Assembly (NCBI GenBank): GCA_009779835.1
Contig: WRBD01000005.1
Location: 1 to 64,000, forward strand
Direction of reading: 5' to 3'
Length of the DNA: 64,000 nucleotides
Source: Defluviitaleaceae bacterium
Lineage (GTDB): Bacteria; Bacillota; Clostridia; Lachnospirales; WQUN01
The notes below the pieces were generated by a model. That model saw nothing but the letters and a program-made list of their open reading frames with translations, made no database searches and had not been told where the DNA came from. The position numbers were made by a program, and so were the translations under genes. This document shows, in pieces, positions 53,545 to 63,437 of the stretch (position 1 is its first letter; each line of letters starts with the position of its first letter).

Positions 53545-53574
53545 TTGACATCTTCGGGGATAAAATGCTAGAAT
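53545..53574 (+). promoter_or_regulatory. Promoter of the SLH-cohesin gene
   Basis: TTGACA (53545-53550), 18-base spacer, extended TGC-TAGAAT (53569-53574); start 33 bases before the gene. Confidence 0.7.
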
Positions 53575-53606
53575 GCAACACGTATCTTTAAACAAGGAGC
53601 GGATAT

Positions 53607-55292
53607 ATGTATTGCACAAAAAAAATGACAATATGTAAGGCTATCACAAGCCTGATTTGTGTTTCGCTATTGTTTGTGGCTTTGTTCGGAGCAGTGACGG
53701 TGATTGCCGAACCGACACCCGAACCAACCGCCACGCCTACGCCCACACCTACACCTACCCCCAGGCCGACGCAAGGTATTATGGAGGTTATAAATGTGTC
53801 TGCCGAGCAGGGTGAAACCGCAAGGATTTCTGTCATGCTTAGGGAGAATCCGGGTATTGCAGGCTTAATACTTACTATTGAATACGACCAAACAAGGTTG
53901 CGTTTTAACCAGCCGAGATCTGTAATGCGCAATACTGCGCTAAGAGGAATGAATTTTTTAGGACCGAATGAGGATACATACAGGCGTAGCCCATTCAGAG
54001 CAATATGGTACGGAACTACAAACAATGTCTCTACCGGTGTATTGTTGACTATGGACTTTACCGTTTTAGATTATGCCCCGCAAGGCGATGCATTCGTAAG
54101 GGTAAGGGTCGAGGACAGAGATGCCAATGACCGCGACGGTGCAATCGTTCCATTTGCCCCGGCAGAAGGAAAAGTTGCTGTTACGGGTATTCCGCGGTCC
54201 ACGCCGGAACCAACGTCCACACCGGCTCCAACCCCTACACCGGAGCCGACTCCGTCATCACCTACACCAACCCCCGAGCCAACGGTAGCACCTACGGCGG
54301 CTCCATCACCTTCACCGGAACCGACTTCTCAACCACAGCCTACGCCCGAATCACCACAACCTACACCTCCCGCCGGCGGGTCATCACCATCACCATCACC
54401 ATCGTCGCAGAATGACAGTTGGCAGACGGTAGTACCCGCAGAAGTGGATGTGCCGGATTTGCCCCCTGAATTACAGGAAATAGTTGAAGATTATATGGTT
54501 TTTACGGTGCTTGACGAAGAGGGTGCCGTATCCGAAAGAGTTTTAATGTCAGTACCGTTCGGGCGGCGCAATGGCGCAATGGTTGAATCACTTGTGGCGT
54601 TTCGTATCGGCGCGGGCGAGGAATCTGCGATTATAATTCCAAGCCTTTATGATGAATCTTCATCGGAAATGCGTTTGCTTGGATACACGGGGGAACTTTA
54701 TATGGTAGCCCCAAATCTCGTAAGTTTTGCCGATGTTTCACAGGGTTCCTGGTATAACAAAGCTGTTTCGTTTGTTGCGGCGCGGGAACTTTTTACCGGT
54801 GTAGGTAATAATTTATATGCCCCGCAATCAACAATGACGCGGGCAATGTTTGTGGCTGTTCTTTCGCGTTTAGACGGCATAGACCCGGCGAATTATAATG
54901 TATCACCGTTTTCAGATGTTGCTATTGGAAACTGGTACGGCGCGGCAATTGCGTGGGCTTACTCCGAAGGCATTATTGATGAGGGAATATTACATGGTTC
55001 GGCAACGGGCGAGTTCCGTCCGCATGATGATATAACCCGCGAGGAAATGGCGGTAATTTTTGCGAATTACTTGTCTATGCGTGATTTTCCGCTGGTTCAA
55101 CTGAATGTTCCCGAGTTCTACGACTTAAATGAAGCCAACCCTTGGTCTAGGGTCGCTATACAGGAAATGCGCCAACACGCTATAATATCCGGGGTAGGTG
55201 GCAATCTTTACAACCCGAAAAGTTATGCCACCCGTGCCGAAGTTGCGCAAATATTTACAAACCTTGTGCGAGCGATAGTTGGCTTAAGTTAA
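53607..55292 (+). CDS. SLH-anchored cohesin surface protein
   Basis: 561 residues. AAGGAGCGG before the ATG. Signal peptide (ITSLICVSLLFVALFGAVTV), a short Pro/Thr repeat, one cohesin-like domain (about residues 55-195, IAGLILTIEYDQTRLRFNQP), a long P-T-P-E-P linker, and three C-terminal SLH motifs (SFADVSQGSWYNKAVSFVAA, FSDVAIGNWYGAAIAWAYSE, ATRAEVAQIFTNLVRAI). SLH repeats bind pyruvylated wall polymer; cohesins bind dockerins. Inference: cell-surface dock for dockerin proteins such as the one at 1-1565. An adjacent secreted cohesin protein follows. Confidence 0.9.
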   Translation: MYCTKKMTICKAITSLICVSLLFVALFGAVTVIAEPTPEPTATPTPTPTPTPRPTQGIMEVINVSAEQGETARISVMLRENPGIAGLILTIEYDQTRLRFNQPRSVMRNTALRGMNFLGPNEDTYRRSPFRAIWYGTTNNVSTGVLLTMDFTVLDYAPQGDAFVRVRVEDRDANDRDGAIVPFAPAEGKVAVTGIPRSTPEPTSTPAPTPTPEPTPSSPTPTPEPTVAPTAAPSPSPEPTSQPQPTPESPQPTPPAGGSSPSPSPSSQNDSWQTVVPAEVDVPDLPPELQEIVEDYMVFTVLDEEGAVSERVLMSVPFGRRNGAMVESLVAFRIGAGEESAIIIPSLYDESSSEMRLLGYTGELYMVAPNLVSFADVSQGSWYNKAVSFVAARELFTGVGNNLYAPQSTMTRAMFVAVLSRLDGIDPANYNVSPFSDVAIGNWYGAAIAWAYSEGIIDEGILHGSATGEFRPHDDITREEMAVIFANYLSMRDFPLVQLNVPEFYDLNEANPWSRVAIQEMRQHAIISGVGGNLYNPKSYATRAEVAQIFTNLVRAIVGLS

Positions 55293-55317
55293 AAAAATCT
55301 TAAGGAGATGAAGAGAA

Positions 55318-56169
55318 ATGAAGAAATGGTTTTTGTCTTTTGCAGTGATGGCACTTGCGCTGTCTGTTATGCTTTCAACGGTAGCCTTTGCCAGTGAGCC
55401 AAGAGATAGCGGAAGGATAACAGCAAAGGTGGATGGCGTGCCGACATTAGTAGGTACGCAAGCTGACAGAACTGAACTTTTGGCACGCATCGTATATGCA
55501 GAGGCTCGTTTTGGTGAAACTGATCCATCCGTAGATGGTACTGATGTTGCCACAAACCGGTATTGGGCGACGGATGAAGTAATGAATCTTTTTAAAGCTG
55601 CAATTAATGCTGCCAAAGTCGCAGTTACAAACATACCGGTAGCACCCGGGGTAGAATTCGATATAACCATAGGAATTGAAGGCAACACAGGCTTTGCAGG
55701 AATGATAATGCAACTTGGCTTCCCAACAGAAATTGAAGTAAGAGGCTTTAGTGATTTTAGCGATGACTATGACCCCCTTGCCGGTGGTAATTTTAATGAA
55801 GGTCTTGACTTTGATGCCGGTTTTACCGCACCGATAAATGATGCCGGTGGAATTGAAATAGCCAGAACAGCTGACGGATACAACTTTTTACACACTGGCT
55901 GGGCAGGCAGAACCGAAGATTTTGAAGGAAACGGTAATTTGTTTACCTTTACAGTACGCGTAGCATCCGGCACCACACCAGGGTTTTTGAATAAACCGAT
56001 TACAATAGCTATTGCTAATGCAATACCCCCACACAATGAAAACCCCACGGGTGCAGATATGGTACCGTTGCGCATAGAACTTCCTTGCGGAACAGTTGGC
56101 GGTGGTCTTGTTGCTGGTGCAATTGGTCAAATTGGTCACATTACAGTAGTAGCACCAACCACACCTTAA
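55318..56169 (+). CDS. Secreted cohesin-like protein
   Basis: 283 residues. Behind AAGGAGATG. Signal peptide (FLSFAVMALALSVMLSTVAF). The second half is cohesin-like: VEFDITIGIEGNTGFAGMIM, a long insert, NGNLFTFTVRVASGTT, then a Gly-rich tail. No anchor, SLH or dockerin is seen, so it may be released or held by another protein. Cotranscribed with the SLH-cohesin gene (25 bases between). A terminator follows. Confidence 0.75.
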   Translation: MKKWFLSFAVMALALSVMLSTVAFASEPRDSGRITAKVDGVPTLVGTQADRTELLARIVYAEARFGETDPSVDGTDVATNRYWATDEVMNLFKAAINAAKVAVTNIPVAPGVEFDITIGIEGNTGFAGMIMQLGFPTEIEVRGFSDFSDDYDPLAGGNFNEGLDFDAGFTAPINDAGGIEIARTADGYNFLHTGWAGRTEDFEGNGNLFTFTVRVASGTTPGFLNKPITIAIANAIPPHNENPTGADMVPLRIELPCGTVGGGLVAGAIGQIGHITVVAPTTP

Positions 56170-56194
56170 TAAAAAACCGATAAATATAAAAAAG

Positions 56195-56238
56195 AGCTGT
56201 TGCTAAACTGCTAAAAGCAGTAAGTAACAGCTTTTTTT
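56195..56238 (+). terminator. Terminator of the cohesin operon
   Basis: AGCTGTT (56195-56201) and AACAGCT (56226-56232) enclose an inner ACTGCT/AGCAGT stem; seven T residues follow. Confidence 0.85.
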
Positions 56239-56303
56239 GTGAGAAACTAATGATATAAAGAAAAAGACCTCCACGAACCCCTCGGAAGCCTTGTATTGTG
56301 CTC

Positions 56304-56376
56304 TGCGCTTGGCACGAATCGAACGTGCGACCTACCGCTTAGGAGGCGGTTGCTCTATCCCCTGAGCTACAAACGC
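56304..56376 (-). tRNA. tRNA-Arg (anticodon CCT)
   Basis: 73 bases. Acceptor stem GCGTTTG / CAAGCGC with one G-U pair, D-arm TAGCTCAGGGGATAGAGCA, anticodon stem-loop ACCGC-CTCCTAA-GCGGT giving CCT, T-arm GTTCGATTC. 3' CCA is not encoded. Decodes AGG. Confidence 0.93.
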
Positions 56377-56583
56377 GAGTTGTCTTTGGAATTGTGGATG
56401 CGATAAAAGCTAACTTTCGAAGGGAAGTATAGGTGATATAAAAGGGATTGTCAAGAATTCGGGCGTCTTAATTCACGGTAAACGTATGTGGCGAAAATCT
56501 ATTTTTACCCCAGAAAGTTTTTTATTTATATTTACATACTTATAATGTATTATTTATCCATAAAAAAATCAATGAGGAAAGAA
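56377..56583. other. Region between tRNA-Arg and comF
   Basis: The tRNA promoter should lie here on the minus strand; TATAAT at 56541 on the plus strand may serve comF. No gene seen. Confidence 0.3.
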
Positions 56584-57342
56584 ATGAAAACAAGACAAGA
56601 AATCAAGGCAGAGGTAAAAGAGGCAATGAAGGCGCTACTCGACTGGGTTTATCCGCCCGTTTGCATATCCTGCCGTACTTTGTTGCCATTGAACGAATCA
56701 CGGCGGTTTATCTGCGAGCCATGCGAAAATCTTTTTGAGCCAATAATTACGCCGTTTTGTGAAAAATGCGGCGCGCCAACGCAAGTGGAATCAAAGCATT
56801 GCGCTTCGTGTTTCGGAAAAAATTTTATTTTCGAGCAGAATCGTGCTGCTTTTACATACGACGAATTAATTCGCGACCTTCTTCATCAAATGAAATTTCA
56901 TAATAAAAAACGTGTGGCACAAGGGCTTGGTTTGTTTTGGGCGATGCAGTTTTCACAAAAGGATTTGCAAGAAGATTTCACGCTTGTTCCAATGCCGATG
57001 CATCAAAAAAAACAGCGCGAACGCGGCTTTAACCAGGCAGAAATTCTTACCGCCGCGCTTTCAAAAAAACTTGGGTATCCGATGGAAAATATTTTAATCC
57101 GCACCCACGATACTCCGCCACAAGCCGGGCTTCATCCTTCGCAGCGCGCAGAAAATGTGAAAGATGTTTTCGCAATTCGCAAAAATGAAATCGTCGAAGG
57201 AAAAAAAATTATTTTGACAGACGACATTTTTACAACGGGCTCAAGCTTGAATGAATGCGCAAAAACCTTGAAAAATGCGGGCGCATCAAAAATTTTATGT
57301 ATGACTTTAGCCATTGCAGTAAAAAATACTAACAAACACTAA
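56584..57342 (+). CDS. comF: ComF-family phosphoribosyltransferase-like protein
   Basis: 252 residues from the ATG at 56584, behind GAGGAAAG. N-terminal four-cysteine zinc finger (CISCRTLL, FCEKCGAP, CASCFGKN), then the phosphoribosyltransferase-like half with VPMPMHQKKQRERGFNQAE and the PRPP loop KIILTDDIFTTGSSL. Involved in DNA uptake by family; here, as in Bacillus, it directly precedes flgM, so the order is conserved. Confidence 0.93.
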   Translation: MKTRQEIKAEVKEAMKALLDWVYPPVCISCRTLLPLNESRRFICEPCENLFEPIITPFCEKCGAPTQVESKHCASCFGKNFIFEQNRAAFTYDELIRDLLHQMKFHNKKRVAQGLGLFWAMQFSQKDLQEDFTLVPMPMHQKKQRERGFNQAEILTAALSKKLGYPMENILIRTHDTPPQAGLHPSQRAENVKDVFAIRKNEIVEGKKIILTDDIFTTGSSLNECAKTLKNAGASKILCMTLAIAVKNTNKH

Positions 57343-57407
57343 TTATATTTTACCAAAATGCCGATATATAAATTGAAGAACAGAAGTTGAGAAAGGAGGG
57401 CCGTAAA

Positions 57408-57680
57408 ATGGACATGAGAATTTCAAGCGTATACAATGCCTACAGTGTGCAAACGGGAAGGGAAACCGCCCAAGCAGCGCGGACGGAAAAAAAGCGCGCC
57501 AATGCCGATGAGGTGTCCCTATCGGCCCAAGCGGGAGACTACCAAGCCGCAAGGAACGCCGTAGCAAACGCACCTGATATTCGCGAAAACTTGGTAAGCA
57601 GCATACAAGAAATGCTTAACAGCGGAACGTACCGTGTAAGCGCGCAAGACGTTGCCGCGAGCATTTTCAAGGGATTGTAA
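57408..57680 (+). CDS. flgM: Anti-sigma factor FlgM
   Basis: 90 residues from the ATG at 57408, behind AAAGGAGGG. C-terminal FlgM region: DEVSLSAQAGDYQAARNAVA, NLVSSIQEMLNSGTYRVSAQ. Inhibits the flagellar sigma factor (SigD type) until the hook is finished. First gene of the late flagellar operon. Confidence 0.9.
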   Translation: MDMRISSVYNAYSVQTGRETAQAARTEKKRANADEVSLSAQAGDYQAARNAVANAPDIRENLVSSIQEMLNSGTYRVSAQDVAASIFKGL

Positions 57681-57750
57681 GTTTTAAACAAATACAAGGA
57701 TGTTATAAAAAAGCTCTTGCGGACAGGTAAAACTGTTTGGAGGAGTTTTT

Positions 57751-58278
57751 GTGCTGGGAAGGTCGATTAGAATGGCTGGAATGATACACCAACTGGTTGA
57801 CGTAATGAACGAACAAACAGAGCGTCATACAGAGCTTTATGGGCTTTCGCTGGAAGAAAAGGATGCAATAATCAAAAACGATATAGATACCTTGCAGAAT
57901 CTTGTAAATTTAAAAAATATGGTAATCTCGCAGAACAGCCGTTTGGAGAAACAGCGCATTTCTCTTGTAAACGACATCGCAGAGGTAATGGGTCATAAGA
58001 GCAAAGACCTCTCGCTGGCGGACGTAATAGAAATGCTGAAAGAGCAACCAAACGACCAAGAGATTCTACGGGAATCGGGAACAAAACTGAAAGAAGCTGT
58101 TAACAAGTTGAAAGAAGTCAATGATATAAATAAATCTCTGCTGGAAAGTTCAATCGAATTCGTGGAATACTCGCTGAACGCCCTGCGCTCGACCATAGAG
58201 CCGGAGCTGCCCGAGTATCCGACACGCCTTCCGCACGCCAACAACGGCGGCGCGGGAACATTTAACACTACCAGTTAG
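57751..58278 (+). CDS. flgN: Flagellar chaperone FlgN
   Basis: 175 residues. GTG start with GGAGGAG five bases upstream; MAGMIHQ (57772) is an alternative. Helical FlgN-family protein (LVDVMNEQTERHTELYGLSL, EEKDAIIKNDIDTLQNLVNL). Holds FlgK and FlgL before export. Position between flgM and flgK supports the call. Confidence 0.85.
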   Translation: MLGRSIRMAGMIHQLVDVMNEQTERHTELYGLSLEEKDAIIKNDIDTLQNLVNLKNMVISQNSRLEKQRISLVNDIAEVMGHKSKDLSLADVIEMLKEQPNDQEILRESGTKLKEAVNKLKEVNDINKSLLESSIEFVEYSLNALRSTIEPELPEYPTRLPHANNGGAGTFNTTS

Positions 58279-58287
58279 CGTAGCGTT

Positions 58288-58307
58288 GGGGCTTGGGGCG
58301 AAGCCCC
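58288..58307 (+). other. Hairpin between flgN and flgK
   Basis: GGGGCTT (58288-58294) pairs with AAGCCCC (58301-58307). No T tract; may tune downstream expression. Confidence 0.5.
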
Positions 58308-58336
58308 ATTCAATTAAAAAAAAGGGGATTAAGACG

Positions 58337-60499
58337 ATGGGTTTTGGGGGATTATCAATTGCAACTACCGGTATTCGCGTCGCGCAAAGAAACCTTAACG
58401 TAACGGGGCATAACATTGCCAACGCCGAAATAGCGGGTTATTCACGTCAACGGATTGTTCAGGCTACCGCAACCAGCCGTTGCGCGGGGTTCAGTGCCGC
58501 GGGTAACCGTATGTTCGTCGGAATGGGTGCGCACTGGAGCGAAGTCCATCAAATCCGCAATGAATTTCTTGACATAAATTTTCGCAACAATGTAAGCCAG
58601 CTTAACTTTTATTCAAAAAAAGTTGAAGCAGGTGTAGAGATTCAAACGCTTTTGGGAGAGCTTCAAGGCTCGTACCCATTCCAAGCGGTACTTAATGATA
58701 TTTGGATGTCCATTCAAGAACTTACTAATACGCCCGAAGGTTTGGCAAACCGTCATTTCTTTCTTGCCAATGCAAACACATTTATAACGAAGGCACAGGA
58801 TGTTTTTGACGGCCTTGTTAGATATCAAACAAATTTAGACCTTCAAATACGCGAAATGGTAAATGGGCGCAACGGGATAAACGCAACAGTAGAGGCAATC
58901 GGCGAATTAAACCGTTTAATCCGTCTTAGCGAAGGTCACGGCGATAAAGCAAACGACTACCGTGACGAGCGTCACCGTCTTGTAGACCATCTTGCGACGA
59001 TGATCCCCATAGACGTATGGCAGGGGCCGAACGGCGACGTGAATATAACATCTTTGGGGCATCATATTTTAACCGGAACATCGCAATCACTGATGGGGTT
59101 GCGTTATATCTCAAACGATATGCCGTTTGTAGAGCCTGTTTTCACCACCTCGCCGGATATTCTTTCGTCGGGAACACCCCCGTCCGAATTTACTTCTTAT
59201 TTAAACTATATCACTCCACTGCTTCCCGAATTAAACAACGATCGCGGAGGTTTGATCGCGCTTATTCAAGCAAGAGGAAATGCCCCCGCGAATCATCTTA
59301 GCGCGGATATTTTGCCGCCCATGCCCCCGCAAAGAATAATCGAACTTGCGGGAATAGTAAGCGATGCGTTTGCAGTTTACCTTCCAGCGGGTTCTGCCGG
59401 GGATTTTAGCGAAAGATTAGCGGAAGTAATCTCCATCGTAAGCGCGGAACTGGCGGCCGCAATCGCCGCCGACCCTTCCGACCCTGCTGAAATAGCAAGA
59501 CTTCAAACATTGAGGGAAAATCTTCTCGACGCGCAATCTCACTCGGAACGCGACAGGAATATTTTTATCCGGCGTCTTGTGAACACCCCCGCCGGAACAT
59601 CTGCACACACCGATTTATTGATTGAAATAGACCGCGATTTTGCCGCGCAAATGCATAATCATCGTGCGCATGTGTGGTCATTGGAACACGCAATGATACC
59701 GCAGGTTCAAATGAATTTAGACAGAGTCGTAAACAGTGTTGTAACAATGATAAATGATGCTTTAACGGGCAACTTACGCGGCAAGGACGGAAATTTTCTT
59801 TTCTACCAAACAGACGATGACGGCAACCCCCTTCTTGCGTTTGATGAAAACGGCTTGCCCATCATTAACCCCTTCAACGGTGAGCAAGAGAGAATTCCCA
59901 TACGTCCATTGGATGGAAATATCCCGCCTCGTGAAGGTATTCCGCTATTTATCCGTGATGTGGACGTAAGAGAAAGAGAAGTACGAGAAAGAGAAGCTCC
60001 CGGCACATGGACTGCTACATGGCCGCTTTCTCAATTCGAAAACCCAAACCGCGTCGAAACCGTTTTCACAACAACCAATATCCGCATAAACCCGGAATTT
60101 TTGTTGGACGGCGGTCATAATAATTTGGCTCTTTCCCTAAGCGGTGACCCGGGAGACACAAGACTTCTTAATGCACTTCAAAATATATGGGTGTCCAACG
60201 AAGGCCCGTACTCCGTTACAATAGGCGACCTGAACTTCAACATACAAGACGCGTACATTCGCTTGACAGGACAAATCGCAACGGAAACCGCCGCCGCCGC
60301 CTCAAAAGTGTCATCTCAGACAGTTAAGGTAGAACAAGCACATAATATGCGAATGGCTATAAAAGGCGTATCAATGGACGAAGAAATGAGCGCGATGTTG
60401 CGTTTCCAATTTGCTTTCCAAGCCGCGTCACGCGCGTTTAATGTAATAGATTCCATGATTGACAGACTAATAAACGGCACAGGCCGTGTCGGATTATAG
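58337..60499 (+). CDS. flgK: Flagellar hook-associated protein FlgK, copy 1
   Basis: 720 residues from the ATG at 58337, behind AGGGGAT. N-terminal FlgK rod motif (GGLSIATTGIRVAQRNLNVT, GHNIANAEIAGYSRQ) and C-terminal D0 helix (MDEEMSAMLRFQFAFQAASR). First hook-filament junction protein. A second FlgK follows after 13 bases. Confidence 0.93.
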   Translation: MGFGGLSIATTGIRVAQRNLNVTGHNIANAEIAGYSRQRIVQATATSRCAGFSAAGNRMFVGMGAHWSEVHQIRNEFLDINFRNNVSQLNFYSKKVEAGVEIQTLLGELQGSYPFQAVLNDIWMSIQELTNTPEGLANRHFFLANANTFITKAQDVFDGLVRYQTNLDLQIREMVNGRNGINATVEAIGELNRLIRLSEGHGDKANDYRDERHRLVDHLATMIPIDVWQGPNGDVNITSLGHHILTGTSQSLMGLRYISNDMPFVEPVFTTSPDILSSGTPPSEFTSYLNYITPLLPELNNDRGGLIALIQARGNAPANHLSADILPPMPPQRIIELAGIVSDAFAVYLPAGSAGDFSERLAEVISIVSAELAAAIAADPSDPAEIARLQTLRENLLDAQSHSERDRNIFIRRLVNTPAGTSAHTDLLIEIDRDFAAQMHNHRAHVWSLEHAMIPQVQMNLDRVVNSVVTMINDALTGNLRGKDGNFLFYQTDDDGNPLLAFDENGLPIINPFNGEQERIPIRPLDGNIPPREGIPLFIRDVDVREREVREREAPGTWTATWPLSQFENPNRVETVFTTTNIRINPEFLLDGGHNNLALSLSGDPGDTRLLNALQNIWVSNEGPYSVTIGDLNFNIQDAYIRLTGQIATETAAAASKVSSQTVKVEQAHNMRMAIKGVSMDEEMSAMLRFQFAFQAASRAFNVIDSMIDRLINGTGRVGL

Positions 60500-60512
60500 G
60501 GGGTGTTAAGAA

Positions 60513-63419
60513 ATGCGTACAGCGTTTTTCGGGTTACATGTTGCTACATCGGGTTTGCACACCGCGCGCGGAGCGTTAAATGTAACTTCGCATAATATAG
60601 CCAATGCGGAAATTCCCGGCTTTTCCCGCCAAGTTACACAAATGCAGGCAGGCCGCCCGCTTGCCGGCACAGGCAGAGGTATGTACGGAACGGGTTCGCA
60701 GGTTACCGGCGTAATTCAAATACGCGACCGCTTTCTTGATAAGAAATTTTGGAGCCAAAACGCGCTTGCGGGGCGGTTTACTTCGGTTAATCAGCATTTA
60801 ACATTTGTTGAAACCGTGTTTAATAATGTAAGCGACGTGGGCGTTATGAAAACCTTTAATCGTTTTTTCTCCACAACTCAAGATTTAACAACGCGTGCGC
60901 ATGAGTTAACCTTCCGCACGAATGTTATAACAACCGCGAGTTCGTTAACGGAGCAGATTCGGCAGAACGCCGCTTCGTTGCAACGTCAGCAACGCGATTT
61001 AAACATGGAATTTGCAGACGTAGTTACAACAATAAACAGTCTTGGCAATCAATTGGCAGATATTAACCGTCAAATTCATTTATTTGAACGCAACGGCGAC
61101 AACGCGAACGATTTGCGCGACCAACGCGCTTTACTTATTGACCAGCTTTCCGAACTTGTTAACATAGAAGTTGACGAGCGTGATTTTTCGCGTCCGGGCG
61201 TGCAACACGACCGTCGCCTTTCCATATTGATAAACGGTCAAATGTTTGTAGACCACACACACGTGAATCTTTTACAGCTCGTACCGAGAGATAACCCATA
61301 TATAGAGAATTCCGGCACGAAACGCAACGAAATGGATGTACCCGGTCTTTACGATATATTTTTTGCGAATACGGGTTCGCGTTTCGATATTCACAGCCCA
61401 ACATTGGGCGGAGTGTTGCGCGGAATAGTTGATGTCCGCGACGGAAACGGCGGACAACAGACCGCACCTCCGACACTAACCGGGCGGTTTATGATACAAG
61501 CACAGCTTAGTGCTTTGAATAGAACAACAAACTTCCTAAACGGTATTGAAGCAAGACTTCTTGCTCTTGCAAGCCCCTCAGAAATGCCCGCGTGGGTTGC
61601 CTCGTGCGATGCCGCATTTGCCGCGATTGAAGGCACTTCTCCCACAAACCCCGTAAGAAACACGACACAAGCCAACGCATGGTTAACGGAGCTTCTTGCG
61701 ATTCAAACACAGCGCGAAGGTTATCACGCAACAATTGCGTCTACACGTGGCGCGCTTACGACAACCATAGGGTTAGCCGGTATACGCGCAACAATAGGCG
61801 TGAAGTTTTTGAATGACAACCCCGGATTCAATGATTTACTTAACAATATCCAATCCGTTTTAGATGAAATTTCAAATGACGAATTTGATTTAGATACCTT
61901 TAACTTGGATGCTTTTACGTCCAGATTGGAGGATGCAATCCGCAATTTGCATACCGCGCTTGATAATCACCCCGATTTTGTAAATCAAAATTTACTTAAC
62001 ACTCTTAGCAGCCGTGCAGACAACTTGAGCAACTTGGTCGTGCCTTTGCGCACCGCTTTAAACAATTTAGAAACCCTTAACCCCGACCCAAATCTTGATG
62101 CAACCATTACAACTGTAATTAATGCAATTGACCAGTTAAACACCGCAGTTACAAATATTGCCGAAATTACAACCTTCGCAGACCGCTTGAAGGTTCAGCT
62201 TGATTGGGCAGTTAGCAACGTGCAGGTTATGATTAACTCAATTGAACGAAGAATCTACGAAATTGAAAACGGAATCAGTGCAGGCAATGTCGAAGAGTAT
62301 GCAGACCTTCTACTGCTTTTACAAAACGAGATTGTTGCGTTGCGCAACATTGCAGAAGCATTGGAAACTATGCCTTCTCCCAGTGTTTATGATGATGAAG
62401 CCGTTCTGACAGCCTTTATTAACGGCTTGCTGGATGATTTAAACGGCAACGAGGGAATTACCCGCTTCATTGAAATTCTTGAAGATATAGCTGATGCTCC
62501 TATACCCGACGGCAGGTCAATTCCCGGTGTTCCTACAACAACTTTCAAAGGAATACCATTCTATATGAACCAGCTTAACGAACTTGTACGCACATTTGCC
62601 CGCGCAATAAATGAAGGGCGCAACCGCGACGGAAATATGATTCCGCCTACCGTGATTGGACGAGACGCAAACGGCACGAATATTTATTCAACCCCGGTGG
62701 GGCATATATTTGGCTTTGACGCAAACGGCGAAAACAGAAGTGCCTTGTTCTTCACATTTGAAGACCATTTGGGCAACCCGGCGGTTTTAGATGATGATGA
62801 CCCGTTCAGAAGCCTTCGTATGTGGATAATGTCCGAGACGGATGCGGACGGACGACCCACGGGTGTTCCGCAGCGTGACGCAAACGGCAATTTTGTCACG
62901 GTTTCAGACCCAAACCCTCCTGTTTGGGTAGACCCGGACACTGGCGAAGTTGTTTCGCTTGTTGCGCCGGATTCCACGGGCCACCCGATGTTCACCATTG
63001 ATTACAGCCAATTTAACGCGATGAATTTCATTGTAAACCCCGACCTTGTGGGCAACCCAAGCTTGCTTGCTGCTTCAAGCAACCAAAATATCGGTATGGC
63101 AAATAACGATATAATTCACGGTTTTGCTGCGGTGAATTTCAATGTTAATCTGTTCCGTGAAGGCAGGCTAATCGACTTTATCATAGCAACAAGTTCTCAC
63201 CTTGGAGTTGATAACCATCAGGCAAAATTATTTAGCCACAGTTATTCGGAAATAACAACCCAAACGCATAATCACCGTTTATCTGTAAAAAGCGTTGACA
63301 CCGAAGAAGAAATGATGAACCTTGTAAGATTCCAAAGTATGTTTATCGCAACATCGAAACTAATCAACGTTTTAGACACCGTTTATGACACTCTAATCAA
63401 TCGGCTTGGTAATTTTTAA
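60513..63419 (+). CDS. flgK: Flagellar hook-associated protein FlgK, copy 2 (long)
   Basis: 968 residues, longer than usual because of an expanded middle domain (about residues 300-640) rich in Asn, Asp and Leu helices (LNNIQSVLDEISNDEFDLDT). Same ends: GLHVATSGLHTARGALNVTS, HNIANAEIPGFSRQ, and DTEEEMMNLVRFQSMFIATS. GGGGGTG ribosome site. Probably a paralogue with an enlarged outer domain, followed by flgL. Confidence 0.92.
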   Translation: MRTAFFGLHVATSGLHTARGALNVTSHNIANAEIPGFSRQVTQMQAGRPLAGTGRGMYGTGSQVTGVIQIRDRFLDKKFWSQNALAGRFTSVNQHLTFVETVFNNVSDVGVMKTFNRFFSTTQDLTTRAHELTFRTNVITTASSLTEQIRQNAASLQRQQRDLNMEFADVVTTINSLGNQLADINRQIHLFERNGDNANDLRDQRALLIDQLSELVNIEVDERDFSRPGVQHDRRLSILINGQMFVDHTHVNLLQLVPRDNPYIENSGTKRNEMDVPGLYDIFFANTGSRFDIHSPTLGGVLRGIVDVRDGNGGQQTAPPTLTGRFMIQAQLSALNRTTNFLNGIEARLLALASPSEMPAWVASCDAAFAAIEGTSPTNPVRNTTQANAWLTELLAIQTQREGYHATIASTRGALTTTIGLAGIRATIGVKFLNDNPGFNDLLNNIQSVLDEISNDEFDLDTFNLDAFTSRLEDAIRNLHTALDNHPDFVNQNLLNTLSSRADNLSNLVVPLRTALNNLETLNPDPNLDATITTVINAIDQLNTAVTNIAEITTFADRLKVQLDWAVSNVQVMINSIERRIYEIENGISAGNVEEYADLLLLLQNEIVALRNIAEALETMPSPSVYDDEAVLTAFINGLLDDLNGNEGITRFIEILEDIADAPIPDGRSIPGVPTTTFKGIPFYMNQLNELVRTFARAINEGRNRDGNMIPPTVIGRDANGTNIYSTPVGHIFGFDANGENRSALFFTFEDHLGNPAVLDDDDPFRSLRMWIMSETDADGRPTGVPQRDANGNFVTVSDPNPPVWVDPDTGEVVSLVAPDSTGHPMFTIDYSQFNAMNFIVNPDLVGNPSLLAASSNQNIGMANNDIIHGFAAVNFNVNLFREGRLIDFIIATSSHLGVDNHQAKLFSHSYSEITTQTHNHRLSVKSVDTEEEMMNLVRFQSMFIATSKLINVLDTVYDTLINRLGNF

Positions 63420-63437
63420 AAAAGGGGCTAACAAAAA

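Noticed and set aside
53713-54400. Nucleotide repeat array in the SLH-cohesin gene
   Set aside because: It is coding sequence for Pro/Thr/Glu linkers, explained by the protein.
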